From: DASZPL01 sp035550315
GTDB taxonomy: Bacteria; Actinomycetota; Actinomycetes; JAFAQI01
Direction: 5' to 3'
Length of the DNA: 36,365 bases
Assembly: GCA_035550315.1 (NCBI GenBank)
Contig: DASZPL010000115.1
Coordinates: 1-36,365 of the forward strand
The notes under the pieces: generated by a model
What the model was told of the DNA's origin: nothing
Seen by the model: the letters and a program-made list of their open reading frames with translations, nothing else
Database searches by the model: none
Shown: positions 21,369-29,048 of the stretch, piece after piece
How the letters are laid out: each line of letters starts with the position of its first letter
How positions within the stretch are numbered: the stretch's first letter is position 1
Position numbers and translations under genes: made by a program

Positions 21369-22124
21369 CTGGCCGGTCGCCGGCGGGCTGAACATCTGCT
21401 CGAAGCCGCGCCATTCGGTCGCGGCGACGAACAACGTCGCGCCGTCCGGCCCGCCGAGGGCGCACGAGAAGCAACCGCGGTCGGCGTCGACGGTCTGCAG
21501 CACATCACCGCCTTCGGCGACCCGGCGGCAGCACCGGTTGGGGACGTCGGCGTACCAGACCGAGCCGTCCGGTCCGAGACAGATGCCGTCCGGCGCCGAC
21601 CCCGCCACGTACGCCCAGGCACGGGGAGCGCTGAGGTCGCCGCCGGGTGCGACGTCGAATGCCGTGATCCGGCCGGCGCGCGACTCCGCCACCAGCAGGC
21701 AACCGCCGTCGGCGGTGACGGCCATCCCGTTGGGAAAGGCCAGCCCGTCGGCCGCGACCCGCGCCGTGCCGTCCGGATCGATCCGCGCGACGAACTCGCC
21801 GCCGTTGACGAAGGCTCCGCCGTCCGGGGTGACGACGACCTCGTTCCAGCGTCCGACGCCCGGCGGCAGTTCGGCATGCGTGACGAGCGACCCGTCGGGC
21901 TCCAGCCGCAGCAGCCGGGCGTCGCCGCCGGCGACGGCGAGCATTCGCCCGTCGGGCAACCAGTCGATGCAGAGCGGGTACGACGGCACCCGCGCGACGA
22001 CCTCCCGACCACCGGCGGCGGTCGCGGCGATGACCTCACCGGTCCCCCAGTCACACAGCCATGGCCGACCGTCATGCCATCGGACGGATTCACCGAACAC
22101 CAGCTCGTCCAGCAGGATCGTCAT
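21345..22124 (-). CDS. SMP-30/gluconolactonase-type beta-propeller protein
   Basis: 259 residues from ATG at 22124 (GGAAGGGG about 5 nt upstream); an ATG six codons earlier is possible. Repeating propeller strands are easy to see: GESVRWHDGRPWLCDWGTGEV, IDWLPDGRMLAVAGG, WNEVVVTPDGGAFVNGG, PNGMAVTADGGCLLVAES and PDGICLGPDGSVWYADV. The Glu of GESVRW, the Asn of GRWNEV, the Asn of FPNGMA and the Asp of APDGIC sit where SMP-30 proteins bind their divalent metal. The family hydrolyses sugar lactones or organophosphates; the substrate is unknown. It overlaps the amidoligase gene tail to tail. Confidence 0.88.
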   Translation of the reverse strand: MTILLDELVFGESVRWHDGRPWLCDWGTGEVIAATAAGGREVVARVPSYPLCIDWLPDGRMLAVAGGDARLLRLEPDGSLVTHAELPPGVGRWNEVVVTPDGGAFVNGGEFVARIDPDGTARVAADGLAFPNGMAVTADGGCLLVAESRAGRITAFDVAPGGDLSAPRAWAYVAGSAPDGICLGPDGSVWYADVPNRCCRRVAEGGDVLQTVDADRGCFSCALGGPDGATLFVAATEWRGFEQMFSPPATGQLLAVAVG

Positions 22125-22237
22125 CGCGCCCCTTCCCGACATGGTTCTACGTCGGCAGACGCGCGTCGGCTCACCGAATCATCGAGCGTCGGCAGCCAAT
22201 GCGCGCGGCACGGCTCGGGCGACGACGCGTGGAGCGG

Positions 22238-23023
22238 CTAACCGGTGGCGGCGCCGTCGTCCTCGATCACGATGAGCCGCGGGGCGTCGTTCGCTTCTTC
22301 AGCAGGTTCTTCGCCGGTCGCCTCGGCGATCGGTGGCTCGGTCGCGGCCGCCGCAGCCGGCGCGCCGGACTCGACATCGCGAAGGATCCGCTCGTAGACG
22401 CCGGTTGCCTCCCGGAGCGCGTCCGCGTGTGCGCTGGAGATCTCCGCGAGGCTGTGCGCCCGTTCCTGCGAGGCGTCGTGCAGCGCGCGGTCGTGCGCAA
22501 CCACGGCCGACCGCAGTGCCTCGGCGCGCGCAAGGCCCGCCGTGCGGATCTCCTCGGCGCGCGCAGTGCCGGCGTCGCGGATCGCCTCGGCGCGGGCCCG
22601 AGCGCTCTCCGCGACCGCTTCGGCAGCGCGGATCGCTTCCTCATACGCCGTGGTGGCCGCGGTCAGCTCCTGCTCGTAGGCCTGCTCGACGCGGCGACGA
22701 CCCACCTGCTCCGCCTCTCGCAGCGCGGCTGCATACGCCTCCTCGGCGGCGCGCTGCGCCTGGGCGCGGGCCTCTTCGGCACGACGTAGCTGCTCGTCGT
22801 GGCGCTCGGTGACCCGCTTCAGGCCGTCGGCGCGCGTGACGGTGGCGGCACGCAACGCCTCCGCGCGGGCGACGGTCGCCGCCTTGATCGCCTCGGCACG
22901 GGCGAGCTCGGCGTCGGCGACGGTCGTCGCCGCGTCCAGCGCCTCGGCATGCGTGGCCTCAGCGACCCGCATCGCCTCCTGATATGCCTCATCACCAGAG
23001 ACCACTCGCACGGCGTCAGGCAT
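22238..23023 (-). CDS. Ala/Glu/Arg-rich coiled-coil protein
   Basis: 261 residues from ATG at 23023 with GGGAGG 5 nt upstream. Residues 10-220 are an almost uninterrupted amphipathic helix with recurring ARAEALR, RAEAIRDA and RAEEIRTA units, many 11 residues apart, as in apolipoprotein-like or DivIVA-like rods. There is no signal peptide or membrane segment, so it is probably cytoplasmic. The C-terminal 40 residues are acidic and Ala/Pro-rich, ending in the strand RLIVIEDDG. No enzymatic family is recognised. A structural, scaffold or desiccation-related role is possible, but nothing specific is shown. The strong codon bias and high Ala content fit a real gene. Confidence 0.7.
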   Translation of the reverse strand: MPDAVRVVSGDEAYQEAMRVAEATHAEALDAATTVADAELARAEAIKAATVARAEALRAATVTRADGLKRVTERHDEQLRRAEEARAQAQRAAEEAYAAALREAEQVGRRRVEQAYEQELTAATTAYEEAIRAAEAVAESARARAEAIRDAGTARAEEIRTAGLARAEALRSAVVAHDRALHDASQERAHSLAEISSAHADALREATGVYERILRDVESGAPAAAAATEPPIAEATGEEPAEEANDAPRLIVIEDDGAATG

Positions 23024-23106
23024 TCCAACCTCCCGCTGGGTGGGGCAGAGACCCAGTCTGGCACCGTGGTCATCGCCACCGGCGGGCCGAACTAATCGGA
23101 GGCAGC

Positions 23107-23685
23107 GTGAGCAGTGTTGTGATGCATGCCGTGGTGTCGGTCGACGGCTACCTCGCGGACGAGCACGACGAGGTCGGTCCGCTCTTCGAGTGGTACTTCA
23201 ACGGCGACCTCGACATCGTCGACGGCGGGCCGTTCAAGGTCTCGAAGGCGTCGGCCGACTACGTGCGACCGATGTGGCAGAGCATCGGAGCGATGGTGAT
23301 CGGACGCCGACTGTTCGACCAAACCAATGGCTGGGAAGCGCAGCCGCCGGTCGGTGACCACGTCGTCGTGGTCTCGCACCGGCCGAAGCCCGAGGGGTGG
23401 CATCCGGAGGCGTCGTACGAGTTCATCGACGACGTGAGCACCGCCGTCCGACGGGCGAAGGAACTCGCCAGCGAGCGCGTCGTCGCGGTTGCGGCCGGCG
23501 ACGTCGGCGGCCAGGCGCTGGCGCTCGGCCTGATCGACGAGGTCGCGATGGACATCGCCCCGGTCGTCTTCGGCTCCGGCAAGCGGTACTTCGGCAGCAT
23601 GGCGGAGCAGCAGCTGCTAGAAGATCCCTACATCGTGGTTCAAGGCGACCGCGTGCTGCACCTGCGTTACCACGTACGTCGCTGA
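23107..23685 (+). CDS. Dihydrofolate-reductase/RibD C-terminal-type protein
   Basis: 192 residues from GTG at 23107 with GGAGG upstream. HAVVSVDGYLADEHDEVGPL is the start of the RibD_C/DHFR-like fold. IGAMVIGRRLFDQTNGWE forms the dinucleotide-binding part, and AAGDVGGQALALGLIDEVAMDIAPVVFGSGKRYFG is the characteristic C-terminal half. Stand-alone proteins of this type are widespread in actinomycetes and are thought to be NADPH-dependent reductases; the substrate is not known. True folate reduction is unlikely, because the folate-site residues of FolA are not present. Confidence 0.86.
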   Translation: MSSVVMHAVVSVDGYLADEHDEVGPLFEWYFNGDLDIVDGGPFKVSKASADYVRPMWQSIGAMVIGRRLFDQTNGWEAQPPVGDHVVVVSHRPKPEGWHPEASYEFIDDVSTAVRRAKELASERVVAVAAGDVGGQALALGLIDEVAMDIAPVVFGSGKRYFGSMAEQQLLEDPYIVVQGDRVLHLRYHVRR

Positions 23686-23691
23686 CGCTGG

Positions 23692-24258
23692 TCAGCCGTG
23701 CAGGACGGTCATCAACTCCCGCAGCTGCACGGTCGATGCGCTTCCGGTCACCACGACCGTGACGCCGCGCACGACGCGAGTGAAGGCGGGCTCGCCGACC
23801 GCCGAGGTCCGTGTCGACCAGGTGGCGCCGGCGATTGGCGTGCTGCCGGTGACCGCCAAGCCCCGCTTGCCGAGCACCGAGCGGACGAACGTCGGGGGTT
23901 CGGCGTACCCCTCGTCGACGCCGACGTACTTGCCGTCGGGCGTGACGAACCCGACGTGGAAGTGCGCGGCGTGCGCCTTGTGGGTGAGCGAGGCAGCGTT
24001 GGCGTGCCATCCGCTCGGCAACGGCGACGGCGTCAACGCCGGGCGGCCGGTCACCTGACGGAACCCGGCCGCCTGGTCGCTGTAGGTCGCCGTGGGGAAC
24101 CGCTGCGACTTGCTCGGGTGCAGCAGGCCGGGCACGAACACCAACGTCAGCGCCACGATGACGCCGAGCAGCCCGAGCGAGCGCACCATGTCGCCGAGCG
24201 CCTTGCGCCGTTGGGTCGCCGCGCTACGCGTTGGCGGCGGCGCGTCAGTGCTCGTCAC
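23692..24258 (-). CDS. DUF4245-like membrane-anchored protein
   Basis: 188 residues from GTG at 24258. The frame is open further upstream, but the extra part is the shadow of the aminotransferase gene. A short cytoplasmic tail is followed by one membrane helix (about 27-46) and an extracellular domain with FPTATYSDQAAGFRQVTGRP and the later PPTFVRSVLGKRGLAVTG, typical of actinobacterial DUF4245. Function is unknown. In many actinomycetes DUF4245 lies beside glpX and xseA; here glpX is 5 kb away. It starts inside the last 14 bp of the upstream kynureninase-like gene, suggesting coupled expression. Confidence 0.8.
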   Translation of the reverse strand: MTSTDAPPPTRSAATQRRKALGDMVRSLGLLGVIVALTLVFVPGLLHPSKSQRFPTATYSDQAAGFRQVTGRPALTPSPLPSGWHANAASLTHKAHAAHFHVGFVTPDGKYVGVDEGYAEPPTFVRSVLGKRGLAVTGSTPIAGATWSTRTSAVGEPAFTRVVRGVTVVVTGSASTVQLRELMTVLHG

Positions 24259-25405
24259 GGATCCGCACGATCTCGTCGAGCACGGCGCGGCACTCGTCGT
24301 CCGTGTTGTAGAAGTGCGGCCCGATCCGGATGCCGCCACCCGGCCGGTAGTCGACGTAAAAGCCACGCTCGATCAGCCGCTCGTGGACTCGCTGCCCGTC
24401 ACCGGGATCGATCGTCACGTGGCCGCCGCGGGCCTTCGCCTCGTGCGGGGAGAGCACATCGATCCCCCGCTCTAGTGCTCCTTCGACCAGCAGTTGCGTC
24501 AACCCCATGGAGCGCTCGCGAATCCTCTCGACGCCGACATCGACAACGGCTTGGAAGCCGGGCTCACCGGCATACGCCGCCGGCACGTTCGGCGTCCCGC
24601 CGGCGAACCGCTGCACCCCCGGCGCATAGTCGATCGCGTCCCACTCGAACTCGAACGGGCGGGCGTGCGAGATCCAGCCGACCGCGCTCGGGCGCATCGT
24701 CTCGACCAAGTCCGGCCGGACGTAGATCCAGCCGTTGCCCGGGCCGCCGCACAGGAACTTCACCGACCCACCGACGCAGACGTCGATCTCCTCGGCGACG
24801 ACGTCGACCGACACCACACCGGCGGCTTGATAGGCGTCGACCACGAGCAGCGCGTCGTGCCGCCGCGATGCGGCGCGCACCGGTGCAAGGTCGAGCAGCG
24901 CCGACGTGCGGAACTGCACGAGGCTGACGGAGACCACCGCGGTGCGATCGTCGATCGCAGCGGCGACGCGCTCAGGGTCGATGGTCCGGCCGTCCGGCTC
25001 GTAGGGCACCACGACCAGCTCGGCGCCGTGGCGGCGGCACTGCTCGGTCCAGAGGTAGTGCGTGCCGGGCCAGTCGGCCGCGGTGGTGACGATCCGGTTG
25101 CGCAGGCCGGAGAGGTCGAGCGTCGAGGCGACGGCGACGAGCGCGTCCGCGACGCTCTGCCGGAGCATCGTGGTGCCGGGCGGCGCGCCGAGCGTCGTAC
25201 CCACCAAATCGGCGACCCGCCGGATCTCGGGGAACCAGACGTCCCACGCGGTCACGCCACGGGTGTCCCAGAGGTCGGCGAACTCGGTGAGCCGGGACCG
25301 GGTCTCGCGGTGCATCGCGCCGAGCGAGTTGTTGATGAGGTACGCCGAGACCCGCTGCAGGATGGGATAGTCCGCGCGGCGCGCCAAAAGGTCCTCGTGC
25401 ACCAC
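24245..25405 (-). CDS. PLP-dependent class V aminotransferase-fold enzyme, kynureninase-like
   Basis: 386 residues from GTG at 25405; the next codon (25402) is also GTG and has the better spacing to GGAG. The PLP lysine is Lys216 in VGGSVKFLCGGPGNGWIYV, similar to kynureninase's YKYLNGGPG. Asp190 (LLVVDAYQAAG) contacts the pyridine nitrogen, and the QFRTSALLDL segment with PGTHYLW fit the same family. Substrate could be kynurenine or a related beta-carbonyl amino acid; no other tryptophan-degradation genes are nearby, so the reaction is open. It reads into DUF4245 with a 14-bp overlap. Confidence 0.82.
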   Translation of the reverse strand: MVHEDLLARRADYPILQRVSAYLINNSLGAMHRETRSRLTEFADLWDTRGVTAWDVWFPEIRRVADLVGTTLGAPPGTTMLRQSVADALVAVASTLDLSGLRNRIVTTAADWPGTHYLWTEQCRRHGAELVVVPYEPDGRTIDPERVAAAIDDRTAVVSVSLVQFRTSALLDLAPVRAASRRHDALLVVDAYQAAGVVSVDVVAEEIDVCVGGSVKFLCGGPGNGWIYVRPDLVETMRPSAVGWISHARPFEFEWDAIDYAPGVQRFAGGTPNVPAAYAGEPGFQAVVDVGVERIRERSMGLTQLLVEGALERGIDVLSPHEAKARGGHVTIDPGDGQRVHERLIERGFYVDYRPGGGIRIGPHFYNTDDECRAVLDEIVRIRDEH

Positions 25406-25496
25406 TCCAGGGTGCCATCGGGCCGTTCGCGGCCGGCACGACGGCCATGTCCGAAATCCGCTAGAAGCCGTCGGTGCCCGGCGCAATCATGGTCGG

Positions 25497-26939
25497 GTGC
25501 ATGAAGACTTCGAGCAGTGCTACCGGGCGGTCGCCAGCCGCGACGCCCGGTTCGACGGCCGGTTCGTCACCGCGGTCCGCACGACCGGCATCTACTGCCG
25601 GCCGTCGTGCCCGGCGCAGCGGCCGAAGCCCGAGAACGTCGCGTTCTTCCCGCATGCCGCCGCGGCGGTCGCCGCCGGCTTCCGGGCATGCAAGCGGTGC
25701 CGGCCCGAGGCCGCGCCGGGCTCCAGCGACTGGGACCTGCGTGGTGACCTGGCGGCCCGCGCGTTGCGGGCGATCGCGGCCGGAGCGCTGGACGCGCCGA
25801 TGGACGTCGGGCGGGCCGGCGGCGGGGTGCCGGCGCTGGCGCAGTCGCTGCACGTCAGCGAACGCCACCTGCACCGCGTGCTGGTCGCCGAGATCGGTGT
25901 CGGCCCGTTGGCGCTAGCGCGGACACGGCGCGCGCAGACCGCGCGGCTGCTGCTCGACGCCACCGATCTGTCGATCACCGACATCGCGTTCGCGGCCGGG
26001 TTCGCCAGCATCCGGCAGTTCAACGACACCATGCGCGAGCACTTCGGCGCGCCGCCGCGGGAGCTGCGCCGGCGCTCCGGCCCTGACGTCGCGGGCAGCG
26101 GCACGCTGACGCTGCGGCTGGCGCACCGCCGGCCGTACGCCGCCACCGCGCTGCTCGACTGGCTGCGGCTACATCTGGTCGCCGGGCTGGAGGAGGTCGA
26201 CGGGGAGATGTATCGGCGGGTGCTGCCGAGCGGCGCCGTCGCCTCGCTCACCGTCGGTGAGGACGCGACGACGCTGACCACGCGGGTCGACGACGTGCGC
26301 GCGCTGCCCGACACGGTGGCGCGGTGCCGCCGGCTGCTCGACGCCGACGCCGATCCGATGGCCGTGGACGACGCCCTCGGCAGCGACCCGCTGCTCGGGC
26401 CGATGGTCGAAGCCCGTCCCGGCATGCGGGTCCCGGGCGCGGTTGACGGGTTCGAGTTGCTGGCGCGCACGATCCTCGCCCAGCAGGTGTCACTGGGCGC
26501 AGCCAACACGTTCGCCGCGCGGCTGGTCGCGACCTACGGCAAGCCGCTGGACGCGCCGGACGGCGGCCTACTCGCGCGGTTCCCGTCCGCCGAGGTGCTC
26601 GCCGACGCGTCGTACGACGGGATCGGACTCACCGGCGGCCGGATCCGGTCGCTGCGGGCGGCCGCGACCGCACATGCCGCGGGCGAGCTGCCGCTCGATC
26701 CCGGCGCCGACCGCGAGCAGGCCCGCGCTGCACTGCTAGCACTGCCGGGCGTCGGGCCGTGGACGGCGGAGTACGTCGCGATGCGGGCTCTCGGCGACCC
26801 CGACGCCTTCCCGGCCAGCGACCTCGTGCTGCGCCGGCGCTGCACCAACCTCGACCCGACCCAGTGGCGGCCATGGCGGTCATACGCCGCAATGCACCTC
26901 TGGACCGAACACCTCACCACGACAGGAGCACTGCGATGA
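25497..26939 (+). CDS. Ada-type regulator fused to AlkA-type 3-methyladenine DNA glycosylase
   Basis: 480 residues. The N-terminal Ada zinc domain (1-75) has Cys34, Cys38, Cys65 and Cys68 (IYCRPSCPA, FRACKRCRP); Cys34 would accept methyl groups from DNA phosphotriesters. An AraC-type helix-turn-helix follows (about 100-195, VPALAQSLHVSERHLHRVL and LSITDIAFAAGFASIRQFN). AlkA N-terminal and HhH-GPD parts make up about 200-480, with the helix-hairpin-helix LALPGVGPWTAEYVAMRAL and catalytic Asp442 (FPASDLVLRR). The protein probably both senses alkylation and excises alkylated bases. Its stop overlaps the ogt start by ATGA. AATCAT lies 6 nt before the GTG start. Confidence 0.93.
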   Translation: MHEDFEQCYRAVASRDARFDGRFVTAVRTTGIYCRPSCPAQRPKPENVAFFPHAAAAVAAGFRACKRCRPEAAPGSSDWDLRGDLAARALRAIAAGALDAPMDVGRAGGGVPALAQSLHVSERHLHRVLVAEIGVGPLALARTRRAQTARLLLDATDLSITDIAFAAGFASIRQFNDTMREHFGAPPRELRRRSGPDVAGSGTLTLRLAHRRPYAATALLDWLRLHLVAGLEEVDGEMYRRVLPSGAVASLTVGEDATTLTTRVDDVRALPDTVARCRRLLDADADPMAVDDALGSDPLLGPMVEARPGMRVPGAVDGFELLARTILAQQVSLGAANTFAARLVATYGKPLDAPDGGLLARFPSAEVLADASYDGIGLTGGRIRSLRAAATAHAAGELPLDPGADREQARAALLALPGVGPWTAEYVAMRALGDPDAFPASDLVLRRRCTNLDPTQWRPWRSYAAMHLWTEHLTTTGALR

Positions 26940-27421
26940 CCATCCAGGCGACCACGGTGCCGACACCGCTCGGCGACTTCGCACTACTCGTCCGCGACGA
27001 CGTGCTGATCGCCGCCGGCTTCGGCTCGATCGACGACCAGGCCAGCCGGTTGCCGGACGAGGAGCTGGTCCGCCAGCCCGACCTCGGCCGCTTCTCCGAC
27101 GCGATCACGGCGTACTTCGCCGGCGACGTGCATGCGATCGACGACCTCCCCGTCGCACAGTCCGGCGGCGACTTCCGGCAGGCGGCCTGGAAGGTGATGC
27201 GCGAGGTGCCGGCCGGCGAGACCATCAGCTACGCGGAGCTCGCCTCCCGCGCCGGCAGCGCCAAGGCCGTGCGCGCCGCCGGCAGCGCCTGCTCGCGGAA
27301 CATGGTCGCGCTCGTCGTACCGTGCCACCGCATCGTCAGCACCGGCTCGGCCGGCCTGGGCGGCTACTACTACGGGCTGCCCACCAAGGAATGGCTGCTG
27401 GCCCACGAACGGACGGCGTGA
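26936..27421 (+). CDS. ogt: Methylated-DNA--protein-cysteine methyltransferase
   Basis: 161 residues. The DNA-binding and active-site region is QAAWKVMREVPAGETISYAELA (82-103), then NMVALVVPCHRIV with acceptor Cys130, followed by GGYYYGLPTKEWLL. It repairs O6-alkylguanine by irreversible transfer to Cys130. ATGA overlap with the Ada/AlkA gene makes a compact alkylation-damage operon, probably induced by methylated Ada domain; that regulation is inferred from the family. The GTGA at its stop opens the remnant of a third gene. Confidence 0.94.
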   Translation: MTIQATTVPTPLGDFALLVRDDVLIAAGFGSIDDQASRLPDEELVRQPDLGRFSDAITAYFAGDVHAIDDLPVAQSGGDFRQAAWKVMREVPAGETISYAELASRAGSAKAVRAAGSACSRNMVALVVPCHRIVSTGSAGLGGYYYGLPTKEWLLAHERTA

Positions 27422-27532
27422 CCCAGTACGACGCGACGGCGATCGGCTGGGTCAAGTCGCCACTGAAGCAGCGCGGATAACACGCCGGTGCTCGACGTGA
27501 AACCAGTCCTGGACCCGCGCGCCGAGCGCTGA
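27418..27532 (+). pseudogene. Internally deleted TrmO/TsaA-like methyltransferase remnant
   Basis: GTG at 27418 overlaps the ogt stop (GTGA) and opens VTQYDATAIGWVKSPLKQRG before a TAA (27478-27480); IGWVKSPL matches the N-terminus of the TrmO/TsaA SAM-dependent tRNA m6t6A37 methyltransferase family. Two bases later, in the +1 frame, TPVLDVKPVLDPRAER runs to a TGA (27530-27532) and matches the C-terminal DGTPVLDIKP signature of the same family. The middle ~100 codons are missing. It therefore looks like a collapsed third gene of the repair operon, not a functional small protein. Confidence 0.72.
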
Positions 27533-27554
27533 CCCGAGGAGGCAGACTCGCGGC

Positions 27555-28160
27555 GTGGACTTTGCCGAGGTGCTCAAACGGCGACGGATGGTGCGTCACT
27601 TCCTCGACACCCCGGTCGACCCGGCCGCCGTCGATCGCATCCTCGCCGCCGGGCTCCGGGCACCGTCGGCCGGGTTCTCGCAGGGCTACGCGTTGCTGGT
27701 CATCGACGACCCGGCCGACCGGGCCCGGTTCTGGCAGGTCACCGAGACTCCGCAAGAGACGGCTAGCTGGCCGCCGGACACTCGCGCCGGCGTCATGCGC
27801 GCACCAGTCCTCATCGTCGCGCTCTCCTGCAAACGCGCCTACCTCGACCGCTACGCGCAGCCGGACAAGGGCTGGACCGACCGCGCCGAGTCCCGCTGGC
27901 CGGTCCCCTACTGGCACGTCGACACCGGCATGGTCGCGCTGCTGATGCTGCTCGCCGCCGTCGACGAAGGACTCGGCGCCCTCTTCATCGGCATGGCCCC
28001 CGACGTCATCCCCGCCTTCCGCGAGTCATTCGGCATCCCAGCCGACCACGACGTCGTCGGCGTCGTCTGCCTAGGCCACCCCGACCCCGCCATCCCTCCC
28101 CGCAACCTAAAACCACGGCGCCGCCCCGAAACCGAAGTGATCCACCGAAGCCACTGGTAG
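27555..28160 (+). CDS. Nitroreductase-family protein
   Basis: 201 residues from GTG at 27555; GAGGAGG lies about 12 nt upstream. MDFAEVLKRRRMVRHFLDTPVDPAAVDRIL is the FMN-binding start of the nitroreductase fold with the R-R-x-x-R-x-[FY] pattern, and LRAPSAGFSQGYALLVI, the WHVDTGMVALLMLLAAVDEGLGALFIGM helix and VVGVVCLGHPD follow in order. It probably uses FMN and NAD(P)H, or acts in coenzyme F420-type reductions; the substrate is unknown. The gene ends 10 bp before the first of two nested hairpins, which may end its transcript. Confidence 0.9.
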   Translation: MDFAEVLKRRRMVRHFLDTPVDPAAVDRILAAGLRAPSAGFSQGYALLVIDDPADRARFWQVTETPQETASWPPDTRAGVMRAPVLIVALSCKRAYLDRYAQPDKGWTDRAESRWPVPYWHVDTGMVALLMLLAAVDEGLGALFIGMAPDVIPAFRESFGIPADHDVVGVVCLGHPDPAIPPRNLKPRRRPETEVIHRSHW

Positions 28161-28170
28161 TTGCAGGTAT

Positions 28171-28253
28171 GCGTGACCATTACCGGGTTCCGGAGCGTTA
28201 GGAATTAGGGCGAAGCCCTAACTTCCGAGCCCGGAAGCCGGTAATGGTCACGC
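28171..28253. terminator. 83-bp nested hairpin after the nitroreductase gene (element 1)
   Basis: Outer arms 28171-28193 and 28231-28253 pair over 23 bp with one mismatch (outer end GCGTGACCATTACCGG). The loop holds a 38-bp core (28193-28230) that forms its own hairpin: GGAA/TTCC, a one-base bulge, then TTAGGGC-GAA-GCCCTAA. The same 38 bp recurs in element 2. Confidence 0.75.
28193..28230. repeat. 38-bp core, copy 1
   Basis: Identical to 28324-28361. It begins GAGCGTTAGGAA and ends CTAACTTCCGAGC, with an internal 11-bp stem capped by GAA. Confidence 0.85.
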
Positions 28254-28291
28254 CCCGAGCTTGGACCGCGGTAATGGTCACGCCCCGAGCT
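28239..28291. repeat. Two 23-bp direct repeats, 30-bp period
   Basis: 28239-28261 and 28269-28291 are identical 23-mers starting CGGTAATGGTCACG. The first is part of the right arm of element 1 and its flank; the second is an extra copy of that arm, with no matching left arm nearby. Confidence 0.85.
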
Positions 28292-28303
28292 GGTGACGTT
28301 TCA

Positions 28304-28383
28304 GGCGTGACGTTGCCTCGGGCGAGCGTTAGGAATTAGGGCGAAGCCCTAACTTCCGAGCTCGCATGAGGGAACGTCACGCC
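28304..28383. terminator. 80-bp nested hairpin at the tetR 3' end (element 2)
   Basis: Outer arms 28304-28327 and 28360-28383 pair over 24 bp with three mismatches (outer end GGCGTGACGTT) and differ from the arms of element 1 apart from the GCGTGAC start. The loop contains the identical 38-bp core. The right arm overlaps the last codons of the convergent tetR gene. Confidence 0.75.
28324..28361. repeat. 38-bp core, copy 2
   Basis: Exact copy of 28193-28230, same orientation, 131 bp apart. Confidence 0.85.
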
Positions 28384-28979
28384 GCTCCTATGCGCCCCAG
28401 CAACTCGACGAGTTCGTCGGCGAGCTGCGCCGCCTGCGTCGCCGACTCCTGGACGGCGATCTCGCGACCACCCTCGGCGACAACGCTCGTCAACACCAGC
28501 ACCAGCGCATCGCCGAGCGGCTGATCCTCGGCGTGCAGCAACGCGCCGTTGACGCGGATCCACTCGCGATAGCGCCGCCGCGCGATCAGCTCGAAGCCCG
28601 CCGGGCCACCGCCGGCAAGGAACACCCGGGCGAGCTCGCGCTCCTCCCAGCAGCCACCGAGATAGGCGCGAGCACCGGCGAGGAACAACTGCAGCGGATC
28701 CGTCACGCCGGCGCTTCGCGACGTGCGGACCGCCTCCGCGGCCCGCGCCTCCTGCCGGCCTTGGTAGTCCTCGAACAACGCGAGGTAGAGATCCGCCTTG
28801 CCGCCGAAGTGGTGGTAAAGGCTGCCGACGCTGGCGCCCGCCCGCGCGACGACCTCCGTGATGTTCGCCTCGGCGAAGCCACTCGCGGTGAAGACCTCGC
28901 GCGCGGCGGCGAGCAGCGTGGCGCGGGTTTCGCGCGCCCGGTTGCCGCCGCGTTGCGTCGTCGTACCTTTTGCGGGCAC
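28377..28979 (-). CDS. TetR-family transcriptional regulator
   Basis: 200 residues from GTG at 28979 with GGGAGAG upstream; the longer open frame runs into glpX antisense and is not coding. The N-terminal helix-turn-helix is RATLLAAAREVFTASGFAEA, then ITEVVARAGASVGSLYHHFGGKADLY (19-66), typical of TetR. The ligand domain (70-200) is helical, with no diagnostic match. It is probably a repressor responding to a small molecule. It is divergent from glpX with a 69-bp gap, so it could control that gene or itself; no clear operator is visible. Confidence 0.92.
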   Translation of the reverse strand: MPAKGTTTQRGGNRARETRATLLAAAREVFTASGFAEANITEVVARAGASVGSLYHHFGGKADLYLALFEDYQGRQEARAAEAVRTSRSAGVTDPLQLFLAGARAYLGGCWEERELARVFLAGGGPAGFELIARRRYREWIRVNGALLHAEDQPLGDALVLVLTSVVAEGGREIAVQESATQAAQLADELVELLGRIGAA

Positions 28980-29048
28980 GCTTCTACTCTCCCAGGCCAC
29001 GGGTATCAGGCCAGCAAGGTAGCCGCAGGAAATGGGAGGATCGGGCAC

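Noticed and set aside
27418..27480. A functional 20-residue peptide after ogt
   Set aside because: It matches the TrmO N-terminus, and the matching C-terminus follows directly in another frame; a decayed gene explains both.
28171..28383. CRISPR array
   Set aside because: Only two identical 38-bp units, each inside its own palindrome, and no cas genes nearby.
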